Numbered from the stretch's first letter, positions 37,145-45,068 are shown. The stretch is DNA of 64,000 nt from Natranaerovirga hydrolytica (GCF_004339095.1 NZ_SMGQ01000011.1:171575-235574); one strand, 5' to 3'. Translations and numbers: made by a program. Notes: a model not told the origin generated them from the letters alone.

Positions 37145-37744
37145 GTGAATTTTTCTTTTAGTTTAATTCATATTATAGTATTTACAACTGGAATCATTAT
37201 ACTTATGGCTAGTTTTTTTCTAGGAAGTCATAAAAAAGAAAATGAAACCAATCATCATGAACCATTTGATGAACCCATACAAGAAGATGATTCAATGGAT
37301 ACCAAAAAAATAATGGCTATCAATGAATATTCAGATTATGTTTTAGAAGAAATTGAAAAAAAACACAAAGAATTATTATTTATGTATCAGATTATTAATG
37401 AAAAAGAAAAGAATCTAAAACATAGTATATCTCAAATACACGAAAAAGATGGATACAAAGTCAGTGATGGCAAAAAAAACCCTGATAACGAGATAGAAAA
37501 AGTAGATCAAGATAAAATCCATGATCATACAGAAAACCAAAGGGTCAATGAGGAACTTATCAGTAAAGATTATGATGCAGAAGATGTGGACAAAGTGATA
37601 ATTGATGAATCTTTTACCAATTACAATAAAGAAGTATTGGACTTATATAGAACAGGTCAATCCATAAAACAAATAGCGAAAGACCTTGATATAGGCATTG
37701 GAGAAGTCAGACTAATCATTGATTTATTTAAAGAGGTGACATAA
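37145..37744 (+). CDS. SwrB-like membrane protein with C-terminal helix-turn-helix
   Basis: This 199-residue protein has one N-terminal membrane helix (about 6-27). A long charged region with a coiled-coil stretch follows. The C-terminal segment, LYRTGQSIKQIAKDLDIGIG followed by EVRLIIDLF, looks like a helix-turn-helix. The layout and position after sigD match B. subtilis SwrB, which promotes flagellar export-gate maturation. Direct sequence identity cannot be judged here. It starts at GTG 37145 behind AGGAG. Confidence 0.7.
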   Translation: MNFSFSLIHIIVFTTGIIILMASFFLGSHKKENETNHHEPFDEPIQEDDSMDTKKIMAINEYSDYVLEEIEKKHKELLFMYQIINEKEKNLKHSISQIHEKDGYKVSDGKKNPDNEIEKVDQDKIHDHTENQRVNEELISKDYDAEDVDKVIIDESFTNYNKEVLDLYRTGQSIKQIAKDLDIGIGEVRLIIDLFKEVT

Positions 37745-37745
37745 G

Positions 37746-38273
37746 ATTAAATCAAAATATTTATTAAGAGGAATAGGTGTGGGTATAATACTTGCTTCTA
37801 TTGTGTTTGCATTGATACGACCTACTCAACAAAGTGTTGTTGAACTGTCAGAAGAAGAGATTATTGCTAAAGCAAGGGCATTAGGTCTTAGAACTCAAAA
37901 AGAATTTCTAGAACAGAATTCAATAAGACATTCAGATGAAGAGATAATTACAAGAGCCAAAGCGTTAGGTATGGCATTTGTGACAGAGGGCAATTCACAT
38001 CAAATAGAAGGTAATCAGTCCAATTCCAATGACAAAGAAGAGGTATTAATAGAAGCACCCCGAGAAACAATAGAGGTGGCTATTCTATATGGAATGACCT
38101 CAGAGGATGTATCAAGCTTACTATTAGATAAGAAAATTATTGAAGATGAAGAAGCTTTTAGAAATTATTTAATACAAAACAATTTATCAAGAAGGATAAG
38201 AGTAGGTCGATATGAAATGTTAACGGATATGGATTATGAAGAAATAGGGAAAATAATAACCAACAAAAATTAA
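37746..38273 (+). CDS. Membrane-anchored YceG/MltG-like protein lacking the catalytic domain
   Basis: The product has a basic N-terminus, one membrane helix and two related 15-residue units (LSEEEIIAKARALGL and HSDEEIITRAKALGM). A C-terminal YceG-like domain follows (VAILYGMTSEDVSSLLLDKK, then a G-RYEML motif). The transglycosylase part of MltG is absent. Starting at ATT 37746 gives IKSKYLLRGIGVGIILASIV as the signal anchor, with AGGTG seven bases upstream. The first usual start, GTG 37779 (164 residues), would cut the anchor but also has an AAGAGG site. A role in envelope sensing or spore formation is possible but unproven. Confidence 0.7.
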   Translation: MKSKYLLRGIGVGIILASIVFALIRPTQQSVVELSEEEIIAKARALGLRTQKEFLEQNSIRHSDEEIITRAKALGMAFVTEGNSHQIEGNQSNSNDKEEVLIEAPRETIEVAILYGMTSEDVSSLLLDKKIIEDEEAFRNYLIQNNLSRRIRVGRYEMLTDMDYEEIGKIITNKN

Positions 38274-38355
38274 ATCCAAATATGAATTGATAAATTTATC
38301 TTAGATATTATCAATTAAAGATATACTCACAGGCTATATATAAGCAAAAAAAACC

Positions 38356-38384
38356 TTGATATATTTGACTGATTATGGTATACT
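38356..38384 (+). promoter_or_regulatory. Promoter of the rpsB-tsf unit
   Basis: TTGATA (38356-38361) and TATACT (38379-38384) are exactly 17 bases apart, about 100 bases upstream of rpsB. This is a close match to the vegetative promoter consensus in a place where one is expected. Confidence 0.75.
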
Positions 38385-38389
38385 AGCAA

Positions 38390-38486
38390 TCGTGAAAAAA
38401 CACGTATCTTGATCTTTGAAATGGTGCCAAGATGGTCTTTTGAAGAGATGAAGGGTGCGGAAGAAAAAAACCAATGGAGGTAGAAT
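38390..38486 (+). ncRNA. rpsB 5' leader, possible S2 autoregulatory RNA
   Basis: A leader of about 95 bases lies between the promoter and rpsB. It can pair ATCTTG (38405-38410) with CAAGAT near 38427-38432 and has further short pairings such as TCTTT..GAAGA. Ribosomal protein S2 operons often have regulatory leaders, but a match to a known S2 leader class was not established by eye. Confidence 0.35.
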
Positions 38487-39215
38487 ATGAGCGTAATATC
38501 AATGAAACAATTACTTGAAGCAGGTGTGCATTTTGGACACCAAACGAGAAGATGGAATCCAAAGATGTCTGAGTATATCTATACAGAAAGAAATGGGATT
38601 TACATTATTGACTTACAAAAAACGGTACACAAAGTTGACGATGCATATAATGCAATTAAAAAAGTTGTTGAAGATGGTGGGTCAGTTTTATTTGTAGGAA
38701 CAAAAAAACAAGCACAAGATTCAATTAAAGCAGAAGCAGAGCGTTGTGGCATGTACTATGTTAACCAAAGATGGTTAGGTGGCATGTTAACAAACTTTGA
38801 CACAATTAAAAGCAGAATCAGAAGATTAAAAGATTTAGAGAAAATGGAACAAGATGGTACATTTGATGTGTTACCTAAAAAAGAAGTTATTCAATTAAAA
38901 CATGAAATGGATAAATTAGAAAGAAATCTTGGTGGTATTAAAGAAATGAAAAAAGCACCAGATTTAATTTTCATAGTTGATCCAAGAAAAGAAAGAATAG
39001 CAATTCAAGAAGCACATAATTTAGGAATTCCGTTAGTTGGAATCGTTGATACAAACTGTGATCCAGAAGAGATTGATTATGTAATACCTGGAAATGATGA
39101 TGCCATTAGAGCAGTAAAATTAATTGTTGGTAGAATGGCTGATGCAGTTATAGAAGCAAATCAAGGTGCACAAACAAACGATACAAAAGAAGATAAAAAA
39201 GAAGTTGCAGAATAA
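38487..39215 (+). CDS. rpsB: 30S ribosomal protein S2
   Basis: S2 is a late-assembling protein of the small ribosomal subunit. The 242-residue protein starts [20 protein letters not shown] and has [20 protein letters not shown], both typical. The acidic, low-complexity C-terminal tail is usual. ATG at 38487 follows GGAGG. The gene is separated from tsf by a terminator-like hairpin, so tsf may be expressed at a lower level. Confidence 0.98.
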   Translation: MSVISMKQLLEAGVHFGHQTRRWNPKMSEYIYTERNGIYIIDLQKTVHKVDDAYNAIKKVVEDGGSVLFVGTKKQAQDSIKAEAERCGMYYVNQRWLGGMLTNFDTIKSRIRRLKDLEKMEQDGTFDVLPKKEVIQLKHEMDKLERNLGGIKEMKKAPDLIFIVDPRKERIAIQEAHNLGIPLVGIVDTNCDPEEIDYVIPGNDDAIRAVKLIVGRMADAVIEANQGAQTNDTKEDKKEVAE

Positions 39216-39228
39216 TTGTGATACAGAC

Positions 39229-39259
39229 GCTTCAACCTGCAAGGGTTGAAGCTTTTCTT
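39229..39259 (+). terminator. Terminator-like hairpin between rpsB and tsf
   Basis: GCTTCAACC (39229-39237) pairs with GGTTGAAGC (39244-39252) and is followed by TTTTCTT. It has the form of a rho-independent terminator in front of tsf. No clear promoter was seen between it and tsf, so partial read-through is probable. Confidence 0.75.
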
Positions 39260-39320
39260 GTAAAATAAACGGATGAATCATTAAAGAAAAAACGATAATA
39301 AAATAATGGAGGTAAAAAAA

Positions 39321-40247
39321 ATGGCTATTACTGCAAGTATGGTAAAAGAACTAAGAGAAAAAACTGGTGCAGGAATGATGGACTGTAAAAAAGCTTTAAC
39401 GAAAAATGACGGGGACATGGAAAAATCAGTTGAGTTTTTAAGAGAAAAAGGGCTAGCAGCTGCGGCTAAAAAAGCAGATAGAGTAGCAGCAGAAGGATTA
39501 GTTAAAGCATATATAAGTGATGATGCAAAAAAAGCAGCCATCGTAGAAGTAAATAGCGAAACAGACTTTGTTGCTAAAAATGAAGATTTCCAGAATTTTG
39601 TTACAGATGTTGCTGAGCAAGCCATTAATACCAATGCAACAGATATAGATGCTTTTTTAGAAGAAAAATGGTTAAGAGACGAATCAAAATTAGTAAAAGA
39701 TATTTTAGTAGAAAAGATATCTGTAATTGGAGAAAATCTTTCAATAAGACGTTTTGAAAAGTTTGAGTCAGATAATGGTTTTATTGAATCATACATTCAT
39801 GGAGAAGGAAGAATTGGTGTTATTGTTGAATTAGAAACAGAAACAAATTCTGATGCAATAAAAGAAGCTGCTAGAAATTTAGCAATGCAAATTGCAGCAA
39901 TCGCACCGAAATACATCTCAAAAGATGAAGTATCACAAGATTATATTGAAAAAGAGAGAGAAATCTTAAAGCAACAAGCGGTTAACGAAAACCCAGATAA
40001 ACCAGAAAATATCATTGATAAAATGATTATTGGACGTTTACAAAAACAATTAAAAGAAGTTTGTTTATTAGATCAACAATATGTTAAAGATGGTGATTTA
40101 ACAATAAGCAAATATCTTGATCAAGTATCTAAAGAAGTAGGATTTAAAGTTAATGTAAAACGATTCGTTAGATTTGAAACAGGTGAAGGTATTGAGAAAA
40201 AAGAAGAGAATTTTGCTGACGAAGTAGCAAAACAACTTGGACAATAA
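39321..40247 (+). CDS. tsf: Elongation factor Ts
   Basis: EF-Ts exchanges GDP for GTP on EF-Tu. The 308-residue protein starts MAITASMVKELREKTGAGMM and has DCKKALTKNDGDMEKSVEFL, followed by VAAEGLVKAYI and ETDFVAKNEDFQ. The frame is open to 39306, but GGAGG at 39308-39312 precedes ATG 39321. Confidence 0.97.
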   Translation: MAITASMVKELREKTGAGMMDCKKALTKNDGDMEKSVEFLREKGLAAAAKKADRVAAEGLVKAYISDDAKKAAIVEVNSETDFVAKNEDFQNFVTDVAEQAINTNATDIDAFLEEKWLRDESKLVKDILVEKISVIGENLSIRRFEKFESDNGFIESYIHGEGRIGVIVELETETNSDAIKEAARNLAMQIAAIAPKYISKDEVSQDYIEKEREILKQQAVNENPDKPENIIDKMIIGRLQKQLKEVCLLDQQYVKDGDLTISKYLDQVSKEVGFKVNVKRFVRFETGEGIEKKEENFADEVAKQLGQ

Positions 40248-40330
40248 TAATAAGTAAAAATTAAAGCATCTTTAGCCTTAGGATTTTTACTTTTGACTCT
40301 TGATAGACTGATTAAAAGAGTTAACAACTT

Positions 40331-40359
40331 AAGGAAACACTTAGTGTTTCCTTTTTTTA
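40331..40359 (+). terminator. Rho-independent terminator after tsf
   Basis: AAGGAAACAC (40331-40340) pairs with GTGTTTCCTT (40344-40353) and is followed by a T run. It ends the rpsB-tsf transcript. Confidence 0.85.
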
Positions 40360-40420
40360 GGGCTAAAGTGAGATCTACATACATAAAATTAAGAGCTTTA
40401 ATTCAATATAAGACAAAAGC

Positions 40421-40500
40421 ATTATTCTCAAACTGGTTGGCAAGGCTTGGAGAATAATACTTTCAACAAATCTATGTCTCTTGTGCCCACAAAGGTATAG
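40421..40500 (+). repeat. Dispersed two-hairpin repeat, copy 3
   Basis: The first hairpin is perfect: ATTATTCTC (40421-40429) with GAGAATAAT (40450-40458) around a 20-base loop beginning AAACTGGTTGGCAAGG. ACTTTCAACAAA and CTCTTGTG follow, as in the other copies, with a small TTGTG/CACAA pairing. The stem bases differ from copy 2 at most positions while staying paired. Confidence 0.65.
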
Positions 40501-40519
40501 AGTGAGTCAAGTGAGACGG

Positions 40520-40587
40520 TAATCTGGAAACTGGCTCACAAAGGTTCGGAGATTAGATTTTTATTGACAACCTGTACAGTTGTTGAG
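40520..40587 (+). repeat. Dispersed two-hairpin repeat, copy 4 (tandem with copy 3)
   Basis: TAATCT (40520-40525) pairs with AGATTA (40550-40555) around AAACTGGCTCACAAAGG. ATTGACAACCTG follows, with ACAAC/GTTGT (40567-40571 and 40579-40583) as the second hairpin. It lies 19 bases after copy 3 in the same orientation and abuts the pyrH promoter candidate. Confidence 0.6.
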
Positions 40588-40615
40588 TTTACATCTACAA
40601 GATTTAAATTAAAAT
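40588..40615 (+). promoter_or_regulatory. Candidate promoter for pyrH-frr
   Basis: TTTACA (40588-40593) and TAAAAT (40610-40615) are 16 bases apart, about 78 bases before pyrH. The match is moderate; a promoter is expected here because a terminator lies upstream. Confidence 0.45.
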
Positions 40616-40692
40616 GAGAAAAATATAAAATAAATAAATTTATATGGAAAAAACCAACAACTTGTGATAAATTAATTATGAGAGGTGTAATT

Positions 40693-41394
40693 ATGGCGAT
40701 AAAACGTATATTACTTAAACTAAGCGGCGAAGCATTAGCGGGCAATAATAGCACAGGTTTTGATGAAGACATTGTTTTGGATGTAGCCAATCAAGTGAAA
40801 CAAGCTATTGAACAAGACATCCAAATTGGTGTGGTAATAGGAGGAGGTAACTTCTGGAGAGGTAGAACAAGTAACAACATAGGCAGATGTAAAGCAGATC
40901 AAATCGGTATGTTAGCAACCATAATGAATGCAATTTATGTATCTGAAATATTTGAAAGTGTTGGTCTTGAAACAGAAGTTTTAACGCCATTTGAAGTGGG
41001 GCGCTTTACAAAAATGTATTCCATAGATCGAGCCAATAAACATTTAAAACATAAGAAAGTTGTTTTTTTCGCTGGTGGAACAGGGCATCCATATTTTTCA
41101 ACAGATACAGCAGCAGCACTAAGAGCAATAGAAATTAATGCGGACACAATTTTATTAGCAAAAAATATTGACGGTGTATACGATTGTGATCCTAATGAAT
41201 ATGACACTGCAAAAAAATATGATGAAATTTCTTTAAAAGAAGTGATTGATAAGAATTTAAAAGTAATGGACTTAACAGCAGCAATAATGTGCTTAGAAAA
41301 TAAAATGCCAATGTTAGTCTTTGGTTTAAATGAAAAAAATGGTATAATAAATACATTATCAGGTGATTTCAAAGGAACTAATATAAAAGTATAA
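40693..41394 (+). CDS. pyrH: UMP kinase
   Basis: PyrH phosphorylates UMP to UDP for pyrimidine nucleotide supply. The 233-residue protein belongs to the amino acid kinase family. It shows KRILLKLSGEAL near the start, VIGGGNFWRGR near 50-60, and FFAGGTGHPYFSTDTAAALR near 125-145. ATG at 40693 follows GAGGTG. frr follows after 15 bases. Confidence 0.97.
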   Translation: MAIKRILLKLSGEALAGNNSTGFDEDIVLDVANQVKQAIEQDIQIGVVIGGGNFWRGRTSNNIGRCKADQIGMLATIMNAIYVSEIFESVGLETEVLTPFEVGRFTKMYSIDRANKHLKHKKVVFFAGGTGHPYFSTDTAAALRAIEINADTILLAKNIDGVYDCDPNEYDTAKKYDEISLKEVIDKNLKVMDLTAAIMCLENKMPMLVFGLNEKNGIINTLSGDFKGTNIKV

Positions 41395-41409
41395 AGGGAG
41401 GATTATTTT

Positions 41410-41964
41410 ATGTCCAATGATTTAAAAGAATTTGAAAGCAGAATGAAAGGCGCAATAGAAAATTTAGATGATGAATATAATGCAATTAGAGCAGGTAGAG
41501 CTAATCCTAATATTTTAGATAAGATTAAAGTAGATTATTATGGTCAACCTACTCCAATTCAACAAGTAGGTAATGTTTCTGTTCCAGAACCGAGAGTCAT
41601 TATGATTCAACCATGGGATAGCTCTATTTTAAAAGACATTGAAAAAGCAATCAACATTTCAGATATAGGCCTTTCACCAAGTAATGACGGAAAAGCTATT
41701 CGATTGGTATTTCCTGAATTAACAGAAGAAAGAAGAAAAGACATTGCTAAAGATGTGAAAAAAATTGGTGAAAATTCAAAAGTAGCTATAAGAAATATAA
41801 GAAGAGATGCCAATGACTATTTTAAAAAGTTGAACAAAGATAATGAAATCACAGAAGATGATTTAAGAGCTATGGAAGACGCAGTTCAAAAACTAACAGA
41901 CAAATACATTGAGGTTATTGATAATAGAATTGAAGCCAAATCCAAAGAAATTCTTACAGTTTAA
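41410..41964 (+). CDS. frr: Ribosome recycling factor
   Basis: RRF splits ribosomes after termination, together with EF-G. The 184-residue length is standard. Characteristic stretches are IRAGRANPNILDKIKVDYYG, then QPWDSSILKDIEKAI and FPELTEERRKDIAKDVKKIG. ATG at 41410 follows GGAGG. A G/C-rich hairpin lies behind the stop. Confidence 0.98.
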   Translation: MSNDLKEFESRMKGAIENLDDEYNAIRAGRANPNILDKIKVDYYGQPTPIQQVGNVSVPEPRVIMIQPWDSSILKDIEKAINISDIGLSPSNDGKAIRLVFPELTEERRKDIAKDVKKIGENSKVAIRNIRRDANDYFKKLNKDNEITEDDLRAMEDAVQKLTDKYIEVIDNRIEAKSKEILTV

Positions 41965-41989
41965 GAGATAATGAAATGCTGACCTAATG

Positions 41990-42016
41990 ATCCCCCTCTA
42001 TTAGAGGGGGATTTGA
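41990..42016 (+). terminator. Probable terminator after frr
   Basis: ATCCCCCTCT (41990-41999) pairs with AGAGGGGGAT (42003-42012), the most G/C-rich stem in the window, followed by TTGATTAT. The T run is weak. The -35 of the next promoter overlaps its 3' edge. Confidence 0.7.
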
Positions 42017-42041
42017 TTATATTGGGAAAATATAATATAAT
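42013..42041 (+). promoter_or_regulatory. Candidate promoter for uppS-cdsA
   Basis: TTGATT (42013-42018) and TATAAT (42036-42041) are separated by 17 bases, 121 bases upstream of uppS and directly behind the frr hairpin. Confidence 0.6.
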
Positions 42042-42162
42042 AGATAATTAAGGGAAAATATATATAAAATACTTACAAAAATTGAAAAAGCCTATTGAAA
42101 ACAATTGAAAAATCCCAGTAGTTTACTGGTGTTGTATTATGAGCAGTATGGAGGAATAAACA

Positions 42163-42891
42163 ATGGTTACTAGAATAATTGAGGGTAATGAAATGAAGAT
42201 ACCTAATCATTTGGCTATTATAATGGATGGTAATGGGAGATGGGCAAAAAGCAAAAATAAACCTAGAAAATACGGCCATTCTCAAGGCAGTAATACTTTA
42301 GAACAGGTTTGCAAAGATGTATATGATTTAGGTGTAAAATATTTAACAGTCTATGCTTTTTCTACAGAAAATTGGAATAGACCAGAAGATGAAATCAATG
42401 CTTTAATGGATTTGCTAAGAAAATTTCTTAAGGAAAGTATTAAAAAATCAAAAAAGAATAATATGAGAGTAAAAGTTATAGGAACCAGAGAAAATCTTGA
42501 TAAAGATATTATTGAAAGCATTAATCAGTTAGAAGAAGAAACGAAAGATTTAGATGGACTGACCCTTCTCATTGCATTGAATTATGGTAGTAGGAATGAA
42601 ATTATTAGAGCCATTAAAAAAGTGATTATTGATTATGATAATAAAAAAATTAATATAGATGAATTTAAAGAAAGTATGTTTGATCATTATTTGGATACAC
42701 AAAAGATTCCTGATCCAGATTTATTGATTCGAACCAGTGGAGAAAAAAGAATTTCTAATTTTTTATTGTGGCAGTTGGCATATACGGAGTTTTATTTTAC
42801 TGAAAAATTTTGGCCAGACTTTAATAAACAAGAACTGATAAAAGCAATAATCTATTATAATCAAAGAGAAAGAAGATTTGGTAAGATTTAA
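42163..42891 (+). CDS. uppS: Undecaprenyl diphosphate synthase
   Basis: UppS makes the C55 lipid carrier for cell wall synthesis. The 242-residue protein has HLAIIMDGNGRWAKSKNKPR with catalytic aspartate D22, then STENWNRPEDEI and LLIRTSGEKRISNFLLWQLA near the C-terminus. ATG 42163 is kept because GGAGGA lies seven bases upstream. A second ATG at 42193 would remove ten residues. Confidence 0.97.
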   Translation: MVTRIIEGNEMKIPNHLAIIMDGNGRWAKSKNKPRKYGHSQGSNTLEQVCKDVYDLGVKYLTVYAFSTENWNRPEDEINALMDLLRKFLKESIKKSKKNNMRVKVIGTRENLDKDIIESINQLEEETKDLDGLTLLIALNYGSRNEIIRAIKKVIIDYDNKKINIDEFKESMFDHYLDTQKIPDPDLLIRTSGEKRISNFLLWQLAYTEFYFTEKFWPDFNKQELIKAIIYYNQRERRFGKI

Positions 42892-42947
42892 ATAATATAT
42901 TTTCATAACCTTATAAAGAATAAATGAAATATGTGGAGGACAGTATT

Positions 42948-43760
42948 ATGAAATTAAGAGTATTAAGTTCTATTATTGGATTACCAATTACTTTGCTAGT
43001 CGTTATATACGGCGAATTATTGCTATTATTATTTTTAGGTGTTGTTGCTTTTATAGGTTTATATGAAATATATAATGCTTTTAAAATACAGGATAATGTA
43101 CTTAAGTCAATTGGTTATTTAACCCATATTGCATATTTTATTTTAATAGGTTATGGATTAAAATCCTATAATTTATTTTTAATTAGTGTGTTTTTAATGA
43201 TATTACTCATAACGTTAGTCATTAAATACCCCAAATATGAATTAGAAAATCTTATATATGTATTTTTTGGGTTCTTTTATGTATCATTTTTATTTTCACA
43301 TATATATTTTGTGAGAGAGCTTACAATTTATGGTGAGTGGATTGTTTGGCTTATTTTTATTTCAGCATGGGGAAGCGATACATTTGCCTATGCCACAGGA
43401 CTAACGATGGGGAAACATTTGTTAGCACCTAATTTAAGCCCTAAAAAGACCATAGAGGGATCTATTGGAGGGATTATTGGGGCAATGGTTTTAAGCAGCG
43501 TTTATGGTTATATCTTTATTCATTATAACCAATTACCCAATACATATATTTATATGTTTGCAATAATAACATTCTTTGGTGCCATTATTTCTCAAATAGG
43601 TGACTTGGCAGCATCAGCAATCAAAAGAAAAGTTTTAACTAAAGATTTTGGTCATATCATACCAGGTCATGGAGGTATAATTGACAGGTTTGATAGCATA
43701 ATATTTACAGCACCATTTATTTATTATATTAGCTTTTTAATATTGAATCATATGAATTGA
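42948..43760 (+). CDS. cdsA: Phosphatidate cytidylyltransferase
   Basis: CdsA makes CDP-diacylglycerol for phospholipid synthesis in the membrane. The 270-residue protein has about seven hydrophobic segments. It ends with the family signature: LSPKKTIEGSIGG (about 163-175) and HIIPGHGGIIDRFDSIIFTA near the C-terminus. ATG 42948 is chosen over the upstream in-frame codon at 42924 because GGAGGA at 42935-42940 precedes it. Confidence 0.96.
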   Translation: MKLRVLSSIIGLPITLLVVIYGELLLLLFLGVVAFIGLYEIYNAFKIQDNVLKSIGYLTHIAYFILIGYGLKSYNLFLISVFLMILLITLVIKYPKYELENLIYVFFGFFYVSFLFSHIYFVRELTIYGEWIVWLIFISAWGSDTFAYATGLTMGKHLLAPNLSPKKTIEGSIGGIIGAMVLSSVYGYIFIHYNQLPNTYIYMFAIITFFGAIISQIGDLAASAIKRKVLTKDFGHIIPGHGGIIDRFDSIIFTAPFIYYISFLILNHMN

Positions 43761-43785
43761 TTTTACAGGTATTAAACATTGAAAG

Positions 43786-43880
43786 AATGATTCAAAAACT
43801 ACCTTGTAAGGATTTGGAGATTAGACTTTCATTGATAATTTGTGTAGCTACTGAGTTTGGAGCTATACAGGGCAGGTTAA
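43786..43880 (+). repeat. Dispersed two-hairpin repeat, copy 5 (cdsA-dxr spacer)
   Basis: This copy contains CTTGTAAGGATTTGGAGATT and AGACTTTCATTGATAATTTG, clearly related to copies 1 and 2. Its second hairpin is TGTGTAGCT (43841-43849) with AGCTATACA (43861-43869). It has nine pairs, including a G-T wobble at the fourth position, as in copy 2, although the stem sequence differs. The first hairpin is degenerate. Confidence 0.7.
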
Positions 43881-43925
43881 TAACAGCATATTTATTTTTA
43901 TTGATAAAAGATTGGAAAGGTTAAT

Positions 43926-45068
43926 ATGAAAAAAATAACAATACTGGGTTCAACGGGTTCCATTGGCACACAAACATTAGACATTATTAACTTGAACAAA
44001 GATATTCAAGTCATTGGATTATCTACATATTCAAATATCGATTTGCTTCAAGAACAAATTCATCAATATCAGCCTAAAAAAGTTTGCGTTATGGACCCTA
44101 ACAAAGCCATTGAACTTAAAAATAGATTACATTCAAAAACAGTTGAAGTCTTAACAGGAATTGAAGGGTTAATTCAATTGGCTACTTTAAATGAAATTAA
44201 TATGGTTGTAACAGCAATAGTTGGAATGATAGGTATATTACCAACTATTGAAGCAATAAAAGCATCTAAAGACATAGCACTTGCCAATAAAGAAACATTG
44301 GTTACAGCAGGCAATATTATAATGCCTTTGGCAAAAGAAAAAAAAGTGTCTATATTACCTGTAGACAGTGAACATTGTGCCATATTTCAATGTTTAAAAA
44401 ATGAAAAAAAAGACAGCGTCAAAAGATTAATCCTAACGGCGTCAGGTGGTCCTTTTAGAGGCAAGAGCATCCAGGAATTAAGTAAAGTCACTTTACAAGA
44501 TGCCCTTAATCATCCTAATTGGTCTATGGGAAAAAAAATAACCATTGATTCTGCTACTCTAATGAACAAAGGGTTAGAAGTTATTGAGGCTAAATGGTTA
44601 TTTGATATAAATATGGATAAAATAGACGTTATAATACATCCTCAAAGTATTGTGCACTCAATGGTAGAATATATTGATGATTCTATTATTGCACAGATGG
44701 GTAATCCAGACATGAAGATTCCAATACAATATGCACTGTATTACCCAAAGAGAAAAGCATTGAAAAAAAATGCACCAACCCAGACATTTGGTTTTATGGA
44801 CTTAACTTTTGAAAAACCAGACTATCAAACCTTTAGATGTTTAGAATTGGCGTACGAAGCTTTGAAAATTGAAGGAACCATGCCAACGGTTTTAAATGCT
44901 TCAAATGAATATGCAGTAAAAAGATTTTTAAAAAAAGAAATTCATTTTCTTGATATACCCACAACAGTAGAATATGCAATGAATCAGCATACAGCAATTC
45001 AAAATCCTACAGTAGATGATATCTTAGAAACAGAACAATGGACTTATGATTTATTAGAAAGACGGTGA
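43926..45068 (+). CDS. dxr: 1-deoxy-D-xylulose 5-phosphate reductoisomerase
   Basis: Dxr catalyses the first committed step of the MEP isoprenoid pathway. The 380-residue protein has the NADPH-binding motif ILGSTGSIGTQTLDII (about 5-20), ALANKETLV (near 118) and VDSEHCAIFQCL (near 147). The C-terminal domain with NASNEYAVKRFL follows. With rseP and ispG it forms the common Firmicute dxr-rseP-ispG set upstream of polC. Confidence 0.97.
   Translation: MKKITILGSTGSIGTQTLDIINLNKDIQVIGLSTYSNIDLLQEQIHQYQPKKVCVMDPNKAIELKNRLHSKTVEVLTGIEGLIQLATLNEINMVVTAIVGMIGILPTIEAIKASKDIALANKETLVTAGNIIMPLAKEKKVSILPVDSEHCAIFQCLKNEKKDSVKRLILTASGGPFRGKSIQELSKVTLQDALNHPNWSMGKKITIDSATLMNKGLEVIEAKWLFDINMDKIDVIIHPQSIVHSMVEYIDDSIIAQMGNPDMKIPIQYALYYPKRKALKKNAPTQTFGFMDLTFEKPDYQTFRCLELAYEALKIEGTMPTVLNASNEYAVKRFLKKEIHFLDIPTTVEYAMNQHTAIQNPTVDDILETEQWTYDLLERR

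Larger units (their letters stand above)
40248..40692. other. Long spacer between tsf and pyrH, rich in hairpins
   Basis: This 445-base gap contains no gene-like frame. In order it holds an AAGTAAAAAT/ATTTTTACTT hairpin (40252-40292), a smaller ACTCTT/AAGAGT one, the tsf terminator (40331-40359), two tandem copies of the dispersed repeat (40421-40587) and a candidate pyrH promoter (40588-40615). Confidence 0.7.
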
